DNA from: Zavarzinella formosa DSM 19928
GTDB taxonomy: Bacteria; Planctomycetota; Planctomycetia; Gemmatales; Gemmataceae
Reading direction: 5' to 3'
Assembly (NCBI RefSeq): GCF_000255705.1
Contig: NZ_JH636441.1
Span: forward strand, 371,673-435,672
DNA length: 64,000 nucleotides
The notes under the pieces were generated by a model. The model was not told the origin of the DNA. It did not search any database and saw nothing but the letters and a program-made list of their open reading frames with translations. The translations under genes were made by a program, and so were the position numbers. Every line of letters begins with the position of its first letter. Positions within the stretch are counted from its first letter, which is position 1. This document shows, piece after piece, positions 28,331 through 36,621 of this stretch.

Positions 28331-29455
28331 TTATTTCTCTCCCGAAACCACCTTCACTGGCACCGCGCCGCCGGTGGCGTCACAGATGCGGAACATGAAT
28401 TGCCAGTTCTGCGCCCAAGAATCTTTCTGATTGTTCTGGCACACTTTCACCAGCAATTCGTTCTTGCCTTTTTTCAAGGTGCCAAGGGCAAGGTATTGAT
28501 CGAAGCGTTCGCCGTGGTGGTATTCTTCGCGGGCATAGATCGGCTTGCCGTTGAGGAAAATCTTGACGGCACAGTAACTGCCGAACCGCAGTTCCACCGG
28601 ACGGTCGGCGTCGCTCTCGACCACGGTGTAAGCATAAGCGGCCGCGTCCATGTGTTTGGCGATGGATTTGTTGAAGTTCACCAAACCATAGGTGTCTTCG
28701 GAGGCCAAAGGCTGCCACTTCACCTCCGCGCTGTCTTTGCCCTTGTAAGCGGCCTTGAGATCCACCCCTTTTTCCGGCTCATAAACCTTGTCGAAGCCGG
28801 TTCCCTTGGCGCTGTCAAAGGGGCCGACGATAAACCATTTGTTCACCACGCCGAAGTGAGTGGTCAGGTCCGGCTTGCCGCCGAGTTCCTTGAGGGTTTT
28901 GGCAATCTTCTCGGCCTGATCTTGGTCGCGGCTCGCCTCGAACAGCTTTTCATAAACCGGCAGGGCAGCCTTCGGGTCTTTCTTCGCGTCGGCCTCTGCC
29001 TTCGGCAACACGGCGGCAATGGCATCCCGGCGCAGGTCGCCGCTGGGATCGTTGATGAAACCGGGCAACAGGCGGTCGGGGGCCTTCGGATCGGCTTCCG
29101 TGAGAAGCTCATAAGCAAGCCGTCGACCGACCGGGCCGTGCTTGGTGTCCAGCACAAATTCTTCGAGTTGTTTGGCGGGAATCATTTTGCCGGACGCCTT
29201 CTCCTTTTCGGCGATGGCATTGACGGCTGACCGCAACCAGTTGCTGGTGAGCGGGGTCGCGTCATCCATCGCGGCCAGCGTCGGGAACAGCGATTCGCCC
29301 CCTTGGGAGACAAGCAGTTTCCACGCCGCCTGAGCCTCCGGATTGCCCGCCCCTTCGCGGGTGACGGCTTTGATTTCTTTGAGGAGTTTTTGGGCGTCCT
29401 CGGCGACGGCGATGTTTGCGGCCGTGAACAAACTAAGAGTGATGAGCCAGCGCAT
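28331..29455 (-). CDS. Exported protein with HEAT-like N-terminus and sugar-binding-like C-terminus
   Basis: A 374-residue protein with a signal peptide (MRWLITLSLFTAANIAVA). Residues 20-190 are helical with short HEAT-like pairs (VGRRLAYELLTEADPKAPDR; LRRDAIAAVLPKAEADAKKD). Residues about 210-374 (KWFIVGPFDSAKGTGFD ... VKIFLNGKPIYAREEYHHGE) form a beta-sandwich of the galactose-binding type, common in planctomycete heme or carbohydrate proteins. An excellent Shine-Dalgarno AGGAGG precedes the ATG. Probably periplasmic. No enzyme motif seen. Confidence 0.7.
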   Translation of the reverse strand: MRWLITLSLFTAANIAVAEDAQKLLKEIKAVTREGAGNPEAQAAWKLLVSQGGESLFPTLAAMDDATPLTSNWLRSAVNAIAEKEKASGKMIPAKQLEEFVLDTKHGPVGRRLAYELLTEADPKAPDRLLPGFINDPSGDLRRDAIAAVLPKAEADAKKDPKAALPVYEKLFEASRDQDQAEKIAKTLKELGGKPDLTTHFGVVNKWFIVGPFDSAKGTGFDKVYEPEKGVDLKAAYKGKDSAEVKWQPLASEDTYGLVNFNKSIAKHMDAAAYAYTVVESDADRPVELRFGSYCAVKIFLNGKPIYAREEYHHGERFDQYLALGTLKKGKNELLVKVCQNNQKDSWAQNWQFMFRICDATGGAVPVKVVSGEK

Positions 29456-29515
29456 GAGTGCGACAACCTCCTGAAGTGCGGCGGGCGGGGCTTGGGAAAG
29501 TGTACTTGAAACAGA

Positions 29516-30160
29516 TCACTGAAGCGAGATGCGTGCCGACTGGGCCTCCATTTGGCGGCGAAGGCCGGAGAAATACGTCGTCAGTTCCTCGGCCGATTTG
29601 ACTTTGCCCTTGGAACAACTCCCCGTCGAACACCCGCCGCCGGTGGAGCATCCCCCGGTGGAACAACCGCCGCCGGAAGATCCGCAGGACGAACAGCCGC
29701 TTTTCTCTTGAACGGGTTTGTTGGGGGATGTCAGGTCTTGGAGCGTCACCAACAGGCCAAATTCGCGTGAAAGTTCTTCAAACATTTCCGAAACATCGCA
29801 CTCATCCCAATGGACGGCTTGCATGACGGCCTGTGTGCCATCAAGCAGTGTTTCGCCATCGAGAAACATGATGGGCAATCCACTCGCCTCGGCCCTTGTT
29901 TGAGCTTCCGCGAGCAACCGCCCGGCCATCTCCCGGCGTTCCGTCAACACAACCCGATCCTCGGCGGTCATTGCCCGCATCAACTCGCCGGGCCGGGCAT
30001 GGTTCAGCGAATCAGCCAAGGCGGCATCCAATACCTCGCCCGCCTCCAGCCCGCGCACGGTGCGGACGACGACGGCATCCCCCCGCCGGTATGCCGATTC
30101 GCCGGAGGCGGCAAACCGTCCGACGAAACCGCCCAAGCCATGCGAAACCAGATAGTCCAT
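29516..30160 (-). CDS. PSP1/RicT-type protein with Cys-rich insert
   Basis: A 214-residue protein. ATG at 30160 (MDYLVSHGLGGFVGRFAASG) is chosen over a TTG 33 bases upstream. The N-terminal part (YRRGDAVVVRTVRGLEAGEV) and the middle (PIMFLDGETLLDGTQAVMQA, then SREFGLLVTLQDL) match the PSP1 family, which includes RicT/YaaT of the RNase Y and sporulation-control complex. Near residue 160 a Gly/Ser/Cys-rich block holds nine Cys in about 30 residues (CSSCGSSGGGCSTGG and onward), followed by a helical tail. The Cys cluster suggests metal or Fe-S binding, as reported for the RicAFT complex. Confidence 0.75.
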   Translation of the reverse strand: MDYLVSHGLGGFVGRFAASGESAYRRGDAVVVRTVRGLEAGEVLDAALADSLNHARPGELMRAMTAEDRVVLTERREMAGRLLAEAQTRAEASGLPIMFLDGETLLDGTQAVMQAVHWDECDVSEMFEELSREFGLLVTLQDLTSPNKPVQEKSGCSSCGSSGGGCSTGGCSTGGGCSTGSCSKGKVKSAEELTTYFSGLRRQMEAQSARISLQ

Positions 30161-30214
30161 GAGAATCCGCAAGAGGGGAAACGATCGGGCCAATTAAACA
30201 GGCTTTTTGTGTGA

Positions 30215-30306
30215 GATTCCCAAGAGCCCCACTGTGTCAGCGGTGGGGGTGGCCGTCACACTCGGGAAGCAACCCCCACCGCTGACGCAGTGGGGCTCTT
30301 GGAATC
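30215..30306. repeat. Inverted repeat with 35/36-base arms
   Basis: Left arm 30215-30250 and right arm 30272-30306 pair with one mismatch and one unpaired base around a 21-base loop. It lies between two minus-strand genes. On neither strand is there a proper T-run, so it is probably a repeat rather than a terminator, though it could protect mRNA ends. Confidence 0.85.
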
Positions 30307-30336
30307 ATTTGAGCATGTTGCTGCTTGCTTTTCGCC

Positions 30337-30960
30337 TTACGCCTTCACTGGCGGCTCAAAGTCAAAGAACTCGTACATGTGCTTGTCGTATTCTTCCTGG
30401 CCGAATTCGGAACTCAGGTCGAGACGCAGTTCGTTGATGACTTTGAAGCTGAAATTGTTCAGCCAGTCTTTCCAACAGGCAGAGCAGATTTCGTTGTAGA
30501 TACGTTCGTAAATCGGATCCGGCATCGGCGGGGCGGGAAGTTGCACCGCATGACGGCCGGCGGCGCACATCGAGCGATGGCACTTGAAGCCGGTTTCCGG
30601 GCCGAGATCTTCCGTGGACTTGGGAGCCTCGGGAATCGCGGCGCCGTGTTCCTTCAACAGTTTGGCCATCTCGTCGCGCGGGATGCGGTCGCCCCGTCCC
30701 TCGGCTACCCGCCAGCCGGTTGTCCAAGTTTCCACCGCCTCGGCCACCCGTCCCAGTTGCTTTTGGGAGAGGCCGAGCAGTTGGTACACTTTGGAAAAAT
30801 TCGGCTCGATGACGATGGCCCGCTGGAAGCTCTTGGCGGCCTCCGCGTGCTGGTTGTCTTCGGCAAGGAGTTGGCCAAGCCGGAAGTGCCCGAGTTCGTC
30901 CTCGGGTTCCGCTTCGGTCATGTTCCGAAATTGGGCGATCCGGTCTTGAAGCATGCTCAT
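30337..30960 (-). CDS. TPR protein fused to Fe(2+)-trafficking (YggX-like) domain
   Basis: A 207-residue protein. Residues 1-100 are tetratricopeptide-like (DELGHFRLGQLLAEDNQHAE; FSKVYQLLGLSQKQLGRVAE). Residues about 128-207 match YggX/Iron_traffic (PF04362): CHRSMCAAGR, VQLPAPPMP, then ERIYNEICSACWKDWL, VINELRLDLSSE and a final EYDKHMYEFF, in the order of the stand-alone family. YggX proteins protect Fe-S clusters and handle labile iron in the cytoplasm. The TPR would add a partner-binding surface. Fusion is visible directly. The Cys near the domain start is retained, though its spacing differs. Confidence 0.8.
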   Translation of the reverse strand: MSMLQDRIAQFRNMTEAEPEDELGHFRLGQLLAEDNQHAEAAKSFQRAIVIEPNFSKVYQLLGLSQKQLGRVAEAVETWTTGWRVAEGRGDRIPRDEMAKLLKEHGAAIPEAPKSTEDLGPETGFKCHRSMCAAGRHAVQLPAPPMPDPIYERIYNEICSACWKDWLNNFSFKVINELRLDLSSEFGQEEYDKHMYEFFDFEPPVKA

Positions 30961-31053
30961 GGTCGTCGGTCACGTCCGGGAAAGGCTGGCAGGGGCGATA
31001 CCTAGTTATGATACACATTGCCGGGAAGAGATTGGCCGGTAACCAAGAAAGAC

Positions 31054-31086
31054 AAAAAAGCGGGGCGGCCTGACAGGCCGTCCCGC
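31054..31086 (-). terminator. Rho-independent terminator
   Basis: Read on the minus strand: a 12-bp stem (GCGGGACGGCCT and its partner, one G-U pair, loop GTC) followed by six T. It lies 38 bases after the DUF1501 gene. Confidence 0.85.
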
Positions 31087-31124
31087 TTGCGATGAGCCAA
31101 TGCCGGTTGAACCGTTCTTGAGAA

Positions 31125-32489
31125 TCACACCCCGGTGAACAGGCTCTTGATGACCGAACCCCGGTTCAGTTGAACCGGCCGGTTCAGCCGGTCGCGGATT
31201 TCGATGCCGGGTTCGATGCCCAGCGTGTCGTACACGGTGGCGCCGAGGTCATCCGGGCTGAACGGGGTTGTCGTCGGGTAGGCACCGGTCTTGTCCGATT
31301 TGCCGATGACTTGGCCCCCGCGAACACCGGCCCCGGCGAACAGGCCGCTAAAGCACGCGGCCCAGTGATCGCGGCCGCCATCTTTCATGCTGATCTTCGG
31401 CGTCCGGCCGAATTCACCAATCACCACCACCAGCGTGTCGTCCAGCATCCCCATCGTGGTCAGATCGTCGAGCAGAGCGGAAACGCCCTTGTCCGTCGGC
31501 GGGAGCAAGTCCTTCTTTAAGCGGTTGAAGTTGTTGCTGTGCGAATCCCAGTTTTGCACCTTGCCCATGTTGGCTTGCACCACCGGAACGCCCGCCTGCA
31601 CCAAACGCCGGGCGAGCAACAACGATTGGCCAAACATATGACGGCCGTACCGGTCGCGGGTTTCGTTCGATTCCCGGCTCAGGTCAAACGCCTGCCCGAC
31701 CTTGCCGGACGTGAGCATGGCGAATGCTTTTTCCTGTTGTTCGGTCAGTCGGCGGCTCTCGGCGATGGCCGCCAACTGGTTCTGGCCTTTGTTCATCTCC
31801 CGCAACAGAGCCTGGCGGTCCCCGAGCGAATCAACATCGAACCCGGCGGGGATGCTCATGTTTTCGACTTTGAAGTTCTTCCCGTTCGGGTCTTGGTTCA
31901 ACTGCCACGGGTCATACTTCGGCCCGAGGAACCCGGCATGTTGACCCGGCCAGAGAAGCGGGCCTTCGCTCAGAAAGAACGGCAGGTTGACGCCCGCCGG
32001 AACGCCCGCCGCCGGGGGCCGGTGATAGCTGACGCCGGCCGCGTAGACGGGCCAGTCATCGCGGGACAGGATTTTGTCGAACCGCACGCCCGGTTGCAAA
32101 GATCCCGTGGTCACATGGTGGGTGGCCGCCGTGTGGTTGTTGTCCTTGTGGGCGAATGAACGCACCACGGCGAACTGTTTGGCCCGAGCCGCCAGCATCG
32201 GAACGTGTTCGCTAAACTGCAATCCCGGCACGGCCGTGGGGATGGTCTTGAACTCGCCGCGAATCTCGACCGGGGCATCCGGCTTGGGGTCAAATGTGTC
32301 AATGTGGCTCGCCGCTCCGGTGAGGAACACCAAGATCATCGACTTCGGCTTGCGGGGTGATCCCGAAGCTGTCGTGGTGGAAGCGGCCCGCGTGATTCCG
32401 GCGGCCGACGCCCCCAGCAACATCGAATAGCCAACCTGCATCACTTCGCGGCGATTCAGCCCAATCCGGTGCGTGTGGGAAGATGTCAT
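31125..32489 (-). CDS. Tat-exported DUF1501 protein
   Basis: A 454-residue DUF1501 protein. The N-terminus has a twin-arginine signal (NRREVMQVGYSMLLGASAAG). Landmarks: MILVFLTGAASHIDTFDPKP near residue 50, AHKDNNHTAATHHVTTGS, VPVVQANMGKVQNWDSHSNN, and VIGEFGRTPKISMKDGGRDH. Unlike the copy at 4389 it has no DUF1549/DUF1553 partner beside it. It ends at a strong terminator. Likely periplasmic; activity unknown. Confidence 0.9.
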   Translation of the reverse strand: MTSSHTHRIGLNRREVMQVGYSMLLGASAAGITRAASTTTASGSPRKPKSMILVFLTGAASHIDTFDPKPDAPVEIRGEFKTIPTAVPGLQFSEHVPMLAARAKQFAVVRSFAHKDNNHTAATHHVTTGSLQPGVRFDKILSRDDWPVYAAGVSYHRPPAAGVPAGVNLPFFLSEGPLLWPGQHAGFLGPKYDPWQLNQDPNGKNFKVENMSIPAGFDVDSLGDRQALLREMNKGQNQLAAIAESRRLTEQQEKAFAMLTSGKVGQAFDLSRESNETRDRYGRHMFGQSLLLARRLVQAGVPVVQANMGKVQNWDSHSNNFNRLKKDLLPPTDKGVSALLDDLTTMGMLDDTLVVVIGEFGRTPKISMKDGGRDHWAACFSGLFAGAGVRGGQVIGKSDKTGAYPTTTPFSPDDLGATVYDTLGIEPGIEIRDRLNRPVQLNRGSVIKSLFTGV

Positions 32490-32716
32490 CTGGCGGGAAC
32501 CTGTCAGGCGAGAAGGTTATGGTCGGCGGGAGGTCGGGAATTCAAATCGGCGCATTCCCAAACCCACCGTCAGTTTATCCTCAAACCGCGAAACATTCCA
32601 ATGGAAATGTTCGTGTCGAAAATCATCTCTCGTTTTTTCCCGGCCTCAATTTTCTTGTTCTACATTCGTTTGACCGCCCGTTCCCGCTTAAGTCTCGCCC
32701 GTTGAAGGACTTCCAT

Positions 32717-33505
32717 ATGGACACGCCGACACCTGTCCGGCCAGGCTTTCAATTGTTTCGCCGCGATTTCCTTGTGGGGACATTGGCCGGGGTGGTCGGC
32801 AGCGCCGCCGGGGAGTATTTGGCGCCGTTGGAATGGAAACTCAAGACGATGCCCGAGGGAGCGCAACTTTCCTTCTCCCAAGCCGGCGAGGACATGGTGG
32901 TTCTCGGTTTGCTCAAGTACCTGAAGATCGAAAAGCCCAGCTACATGGATGTCGGGGCATTCCACCCGACCATCGGCAGCAACACCTATCTCATGTACCG
33001 CCTCGGCGGGCGCGGCGTGTTGATCGAACCAAACGTGGACATGATCCCCGATTTGAAGGGAAAGCGGCCGGGGGACACCGTGTTGAACATCGGCATCGGC
33101 CTCGATGACACGCCGGAAACCGATTACTACGTGATGAACTATCCCCAACTCAACACCTTCGACGCCGACGAGGCCAAGCGCCGGGAACGAGACTCCGGCG
33201 GCAAGACGGTCATCAAGCAGATCGTGAAGATGCCGTTGGTGAACATCAACAAAGTCATCGTCGAGCATTTTCCCGAAGGCTCCCCAGATTTTCTGTCGAT
33301 CGACACCGAGGGCCTTGACCTGATCATCCTCAAAACAATGGACTACGCCAAACACCGGCCAAAGTTGATCTGTGCCGAAACGATGGGAGATGAAGGCATC
33401 CGCATGATTCCCGCCATCACGGAATTCCTGGCCTCCAAGGATTACGTCGTCCGGGGCATGACTCTCGCCAATACAATTTACATCGACAAGAAACTCTTGG
33501 GCTGA
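32717..33505 (+). CDS. FkbM-family methyltransferase with Tat-like leader
   Basis: A 262-residue protein; ATG at 32717 follows TTGAAGGAC. The leader FQLFRRDFLVGTLAGVVGSA looks like a twin-arginine signal or a signal anchor. The body matches the FkbM/Methyltransf_21 family: FSQAGEDMVVLGLLKYL, YMDVGAFHPTIGSNTYLMYR as the S-adenosylmethionine loop, RGVLIEPNVDMIPDL, and PDFLSIDTEGLDLIILKTMD. Such enzymes methylate sugars or small molecules. An exported SAM-dependent enzyme would lack its cofactor outside, so the leader may only anchor the protein. The last 40 bases of the gene are duplicated at 33857-33896. Confidence 0.8.
   Translation: MDTPTPVRPGFQLFRRDFLVGTLAGVVGSAAGEYLAPLEWKLKTMPEGAQLSFSQAGEDMVVLGLLKYLKIEKPSYMDVGAFHPTIGSNTYLMYRLGGRGVLIEPNVDMIPDLKGKRPGDTVLNIGIGLDDTPETDYYVMNYPQLNTFDADEAKRRERDSGGKTVIKQIVKMPLVNINKVIVEHFPEGSPDFLSIDTEGLDLIILKTMDYAKHRPKLICAETMGDEGIRMIPAITEFLASKDYVVRGMTLANTIYIDKKLLG
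33466..33505 (+). repeat. 40-bp direct repeat, copy 1 (3' end of FkbM gene)
   Basis: These 40 bases encode the last 12 residues (ANTIYIDKKLLG) and stop of the FkbM-type gene. They recur exactly at 33857-33896. Confidence 0.95.
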
Positions 33506-33577
33506 ATTCGAGCCAATCGGGTCGTCATGTCCTCTTCAAATACATGAGCAGTCCAACAAAAGCGGTCGAGGGCTGCC

Positions 33578-33775
33578 ATGATTCGGACCATTTTTTCTGC
33601 CGTCATCGCCTTGGGTTTCACCCTCCTTTTTTGCCCTCCTTCCCTGGCCACCCTTCAGGGGGACGATTCGGCCGTCGTGGCCGGTGCGGTGGCGTTTGAA
33701 ATCACCAAGGTGATTGTTCTCTTCTTCTTGATCCGATTCGTGATCGGGCTTTTCGTGTCCACTCCGCAAAATTAG
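33578..33775 (+). CDS. Small membrane protein
   Basis: A 65-residue protein with two hydrophobic segments: residues 1-24 (MIRTIFSAVIALGFTLLF), which may be a signal peptide, and residues 41-60 (EITKVIVLFFLIRFVIGLF). CGAGGGC precedes the ATG. No family was recognised. It lies between the two copies of the 40-bp repeat and may have arrived or been moved with that rearrangement. Confidence 0.55.
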   Translation: MIRTIFSAVIALGFTLLFCPPSLATLQGDDSAVVAGAVAFEITKVIVLFFLIRFVIGLFVSTPQN

Positions 33776-33856
33776 AGCCGCTTTGGACCGCATTTCCGCT
33801 GATGCCATGGACTCGTTTGACGGGATGTTCTTTTCAAGAAGATGATCCCCCGCCCC

Positions 33857-33896
33857 CGCCAATACAATTTACATCGACAAGAAACTCTTGGGCTGA
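33857..33896 (+). repeat. 40-bp direct repeat, copy 2 (upstream of nuoD)
   Basis: Exact copy of 33466-33505, including the FkbM stop codon, now 30 bases ahead of nuoD. No further FkbM sequence is visible upstream of it. It marks a past duplication or recombination joint. Confidence 0.95.
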
Positions 33897-33926
33897 CGGC
33901 CGCTTCCCCGGCCGGGGCGGGTCACT

Positions 33927-35114
33927 ATGCCGGTCGAAATCGCGGACCAGACGATCATTGAGTTCGATGTTCGCACGGACGAAATGCTTGTCAACATGGG
34001 GCCGCAGCACCCCAGCACCCACGGGGTTTTGCGGCTCGTTCTCCGCACGGACGGCGAAATCATCTCTGAAGTCGTCCCTCACTTGGGTTATCTGCACCGC
34101 TGTGCCGAAAAGGTCGGCGAGAACGTCACCCCGATTCAGTACATCCCGTACACGGACCGGATGGATTATCTGGCCGGGATGAACATGAATCTCGGCTACT
34201 CGCTGGCGATTGAAAAACTCGCCGGGCTGAAGATCCCCGAGAAAGCCCAAGTCATTCGCGTGTTGATCGGGGAGTTAAACCGGGTCGCCAGCCATCTTGT
34301 CGGCATGGGGGCCTACGGTCTTGACCTCGGCTCGTTCAGCCCGTTCCTGTATGCCTTCCGCGAACGCGAACACATTCTCGATCTCTTCGAGGAAGTCTGC
34401 GGCGCCAGACTCACCTACAGCTACCTCACCATCGGCGGCGCCCACGACGACCTCCCGCCGGGCTTCCTCGACCGGGTGAAAAACTTCATCGCCTACTTCC
34501 GACCTCGCATCGCCGAATATCACGCGATGCTGACGAACAATCACATCTTCGTGAAACGCACCGCCAACATCGGCGTATTGTCCAAAGACCGTGCCCTGGC
34601 CTATGGATGCACCGGCCCGATGTTGCGGGCTTCGCTTGACCGATCCAAGGGCGATCCCGATTGGGATCTCCGCAAAATCGAACCCTATTCCGGCTATGAA
34701 ACCTATCAGTTTGACGTGCCGCTTCCCCCGTTCGACAAAGCCCCGCCCGGCACGGTCATCGGCGACTGCTGGCACCGATTCTACGTGCGCATGCTGGAAG
34801 TGGTCGAAAGCCTGAAGATCATCGAACAAGCGGTCGAACGATACCCAACCGCTGCCGGTTCGCACCGGGTGGAACCCCCTCGGGCCTTGCCCCCCGGCGA
34901 ATGCTACGTGGAAACCGAATGCCCCCGAGGCCAGATGGGCTTCTACGTCGTCGGCCGCCCGAGCAAGGAAAACGTCCCCCTGCGCGTGCGGGCCAGATCA
35001 TCAAGTTTCTGTAACCTGAGCGTGGCCAACGAACTCTGCAAAGGCTGCCTGATCGCCGATGTCCCGGCCATCATCGGAAGCATTGACATTGTGATGGGGG
35101 AGATTGACCGGTGA
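33927..35114 (+). CDS. nuoD: NADH-quinone oxidoreductase subunit D (49-kDa)
   Basis: A 395-residue protein of normal NuoD length. Motifs: LVNMGPQHPSTHGVLRLVLR, PHLGYLHRCAEKVGENVTPI, DRMDYLAGMNMNLGYSLAIE, LTYSYLTIGGAHDD, and the end PAIIGSIDIVMGEIDR. NuoD forms part of the quinone site in the peripheral arm of complex I. GGGGCGGG precedes the ATG. No nuoC, nuoB or nuoE lies next to it, which is unusual because these genes normally form a cluster. The duplicated FkbM 3' end sits directly upstream. Confidence 0.95.
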   Translation: MPVEIADQTIIEFDVRTDEMLVNMGPQHPSTHGVLRLVLRTDGEIISEVVPHLGYLHRCAEKVGENVTPIQYIPYTDRMDYLAGMNMNLGYSLAIEKLAGLKIPEKAQVIRVLIGELNRVASHLVGMGAYGLDLGSFSPFLYAFREREHILDLFEEVCGARLTYSYLTIGGAHDDLPPGFLDRVKNFIAYFRPRIAEYHAMLTNNHIFVKRTANIGVLSKDRALAYGCTGPMLRASLDRSKGDPDWDLRKIEPYSGYETYQFDVPLPPFDKAPPGTVIGDCWHRFYVRMLEVVESLKIIEQAVERYPTAAGSHRVEPPRALPPGECYVETECPRGQMGFYVVGRPSKENVPLRVRARSSSFCNLSVANELCKGCLIADVPAIIGSIDIVMGEIDR

Positions 35115-35195
35115 GCCAGATTGCCTCAAAGAATAGCTTGACTGGCCGGGCTCGTGCCAATTTGATCAAGGCGAGATGTCACCGGAGAAAAATCC

Positions 35196-36545
35196 ATGAC
35201 CGCCATCTTCTATTCGGATTGCAAGGCCACGTCTCCCAAGGGCAAGTTCACCTTGGAAGCCCGCTCCCCTCATAACGGGACGATCAACCATCGGGACGGG
35301 CAGCCGCCGGCAGAAAATGAGTTCGGGTTCAAGTATCGTGAACATCAAAGCAACTTCCGCTACCGGCTCATTGACAACACCCGGCAACCGTCTTCCGGAC
35401 AGATGAACGGGAGCGATGGCGGTTTTATTGTTTGGGAGCGATGGCAAGAGGACGACGAGGACTCGCCGCATGAGTTGGTGGTTTCGGATGATGGCTGGTC
35501 GATTCTGAGGACTCACGGCTTTCGGCCCGAACTCATCGCGGTTTCCCCCGTCGGCGAAGACACGCTGCGGGTGAGAATCGATGGCGCCGGATCGGAACAT
35601 GCGATTCGATCAGGAAGCATTCCCGTCTATTCATGGAGTCCAGATTATCTGGAATTCTCGTCGGCCGGGCTGTATTGGACGGAGCATTCCTGGCGATTCT
35701 TTTTTCCGCATCAGGGAAGTTTCTATTTCGCTTGGCGAACCTCTTGCGGACAGTGCCTCCTGCTCAATCTCTCGGCATCCACCCTCCTGCCAACCCCCGA
35801 TTCATCCGATCCTCTGTCGCAAGCCATGATTGAGGGTGAAAAGCAGGGGGTAATCGATCTGCTGTCATCCTTCACGGAAAGAATGAATGAAGTCCGCAAC
35901 TGGTTCCGACGGGGAACCAGTGAAAATACCGGCCGGGAAGAAATGGACCCGCAAGTCCGATTCCTGACCGCCGCCTTTCATCTGGCGGGGGTTCATCGCC
36001 TGACAAGTGCGATCCCGCTCTTGCGGAAATGGGAAGAAATTGATTGCCGAAGCAGGTGCACGGGTTCGGACGCCATGCCCGGAAGCTGGTGGCTGGAAGT
36101 GCAATGCTTTCGCCCGATCCTTCATCATTCACTGCGTCTGCTCGGACAAGAACCCCTTGGCTACGCGACCTATCACTTCACCCCGGACTTTGAGCGCCGA
36201 TTCCCAATGCCGGAACATGTTCCTAACCGGCAAGCCAAGACAGCCCAAGTCCGGCCGGAGATGACGGCAGAACAAGTCCTGCAATTGCTCGGATCACCGG
36301 ACCACATCCAATCCGTATGGCGTCAGGAAGGGGAGATTCATCGCACGTCGGAACATTGGGAGTACGACTTTCTTTCCGGCGATCAGTGGACGACGTTCCG
36401 CATCACTTGGGAAGAAAAAAAGCGGGACAGGTCATTCGACCGGAAGAACCGGCCAGACCCAACAAGCCAGATCACCCAGATCGAAACGGAGCCGTCATCT
36501 TGGTTGCACACCGATAAGCGGGTGTCAAACATCCTTCGTGGCTGA
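35196..36545 (+). CDS. Hypothetical protein with SmpA-like C-terminal region
   Basis: A 449-residue protein without signal peptide or membrane segment; CCGGAG precedes the ATG. The N-terminal half is beta-rich and aromatic (DDGWSILRTHGFRPELIAV). The middle (about 250-310) is helical, with a Cys pair (DCRSRC). Residues 345-410 (MTAEQVLQLLGSPDHIQSVW ... WEYDFLSGDQWTTFRITW) resemble the SmpA/OmlA (BamE) fold, where a helix and a three-stranded sheet follow the pattern VxxLLGxPD. No function can be assigned. Confidence 0.65.
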   Translation: MTAIFYSDCKATSPKGKFTLEARSPHNGTINHRDGQPPAENEFGFKYREHQSNFRYRLIDNTRQPSSGQMNGSDGGFIVWERWQEDDEDSPHELVVSDDGWSILRTHGFRPELIAVSPVGEDTLRVRIDGAGSEHAIRSGSIPVYSWSPDYLEFSSAGLYWTEHSWRFFFPHQGSFYFAWRTSCGQCLLLNLSASTLLPTPDSSDPLSQAMIEGEKQGVIDLLSSFTERMNEVRNWFRRGTSENTGREEMDPQVRFLTAAFHLAGVHRLTSAIPLLRKWEEIDCRSRCTGSDAMPGSWWLEVQCFRPILHHSLRLLGQEPLGYATYHFTPDFERRFPMPEHVPNRQAKTAQVRPEMTAEQVLQLLGSPDHIQSVWRQEGEIHRTSEHWEYDFLSGDQWTTFRITWEEKKRDRSFDRKNRPDPTSQITQIETEPSSWLHTDKRVSNILRG

Positions 36546-36569
36546 TGCCGAATCGCATGGATCAAACAA

Positions 36570-36610
36570 AAACGCCCGAACCGGCAACGGTCCAGGCGTT
36601 TGTTTGTTGT
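36570..36610. terminator. Hairpin between convergent genes
   Basis: A 14-bp imperfect stem (AAACGCCCGAACCG, loop GCAA, CGGTCCAGGCGTTT), followed on the plus strand by GTTTGTTGTTG and preceded by AAACAAA, which gives T-rich flanks on both strands. It lies between a plus-strand and a minus-strand stop. Confidence 0.7.
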
Positions 36611-36621
36611 TGTCGGAGAGC

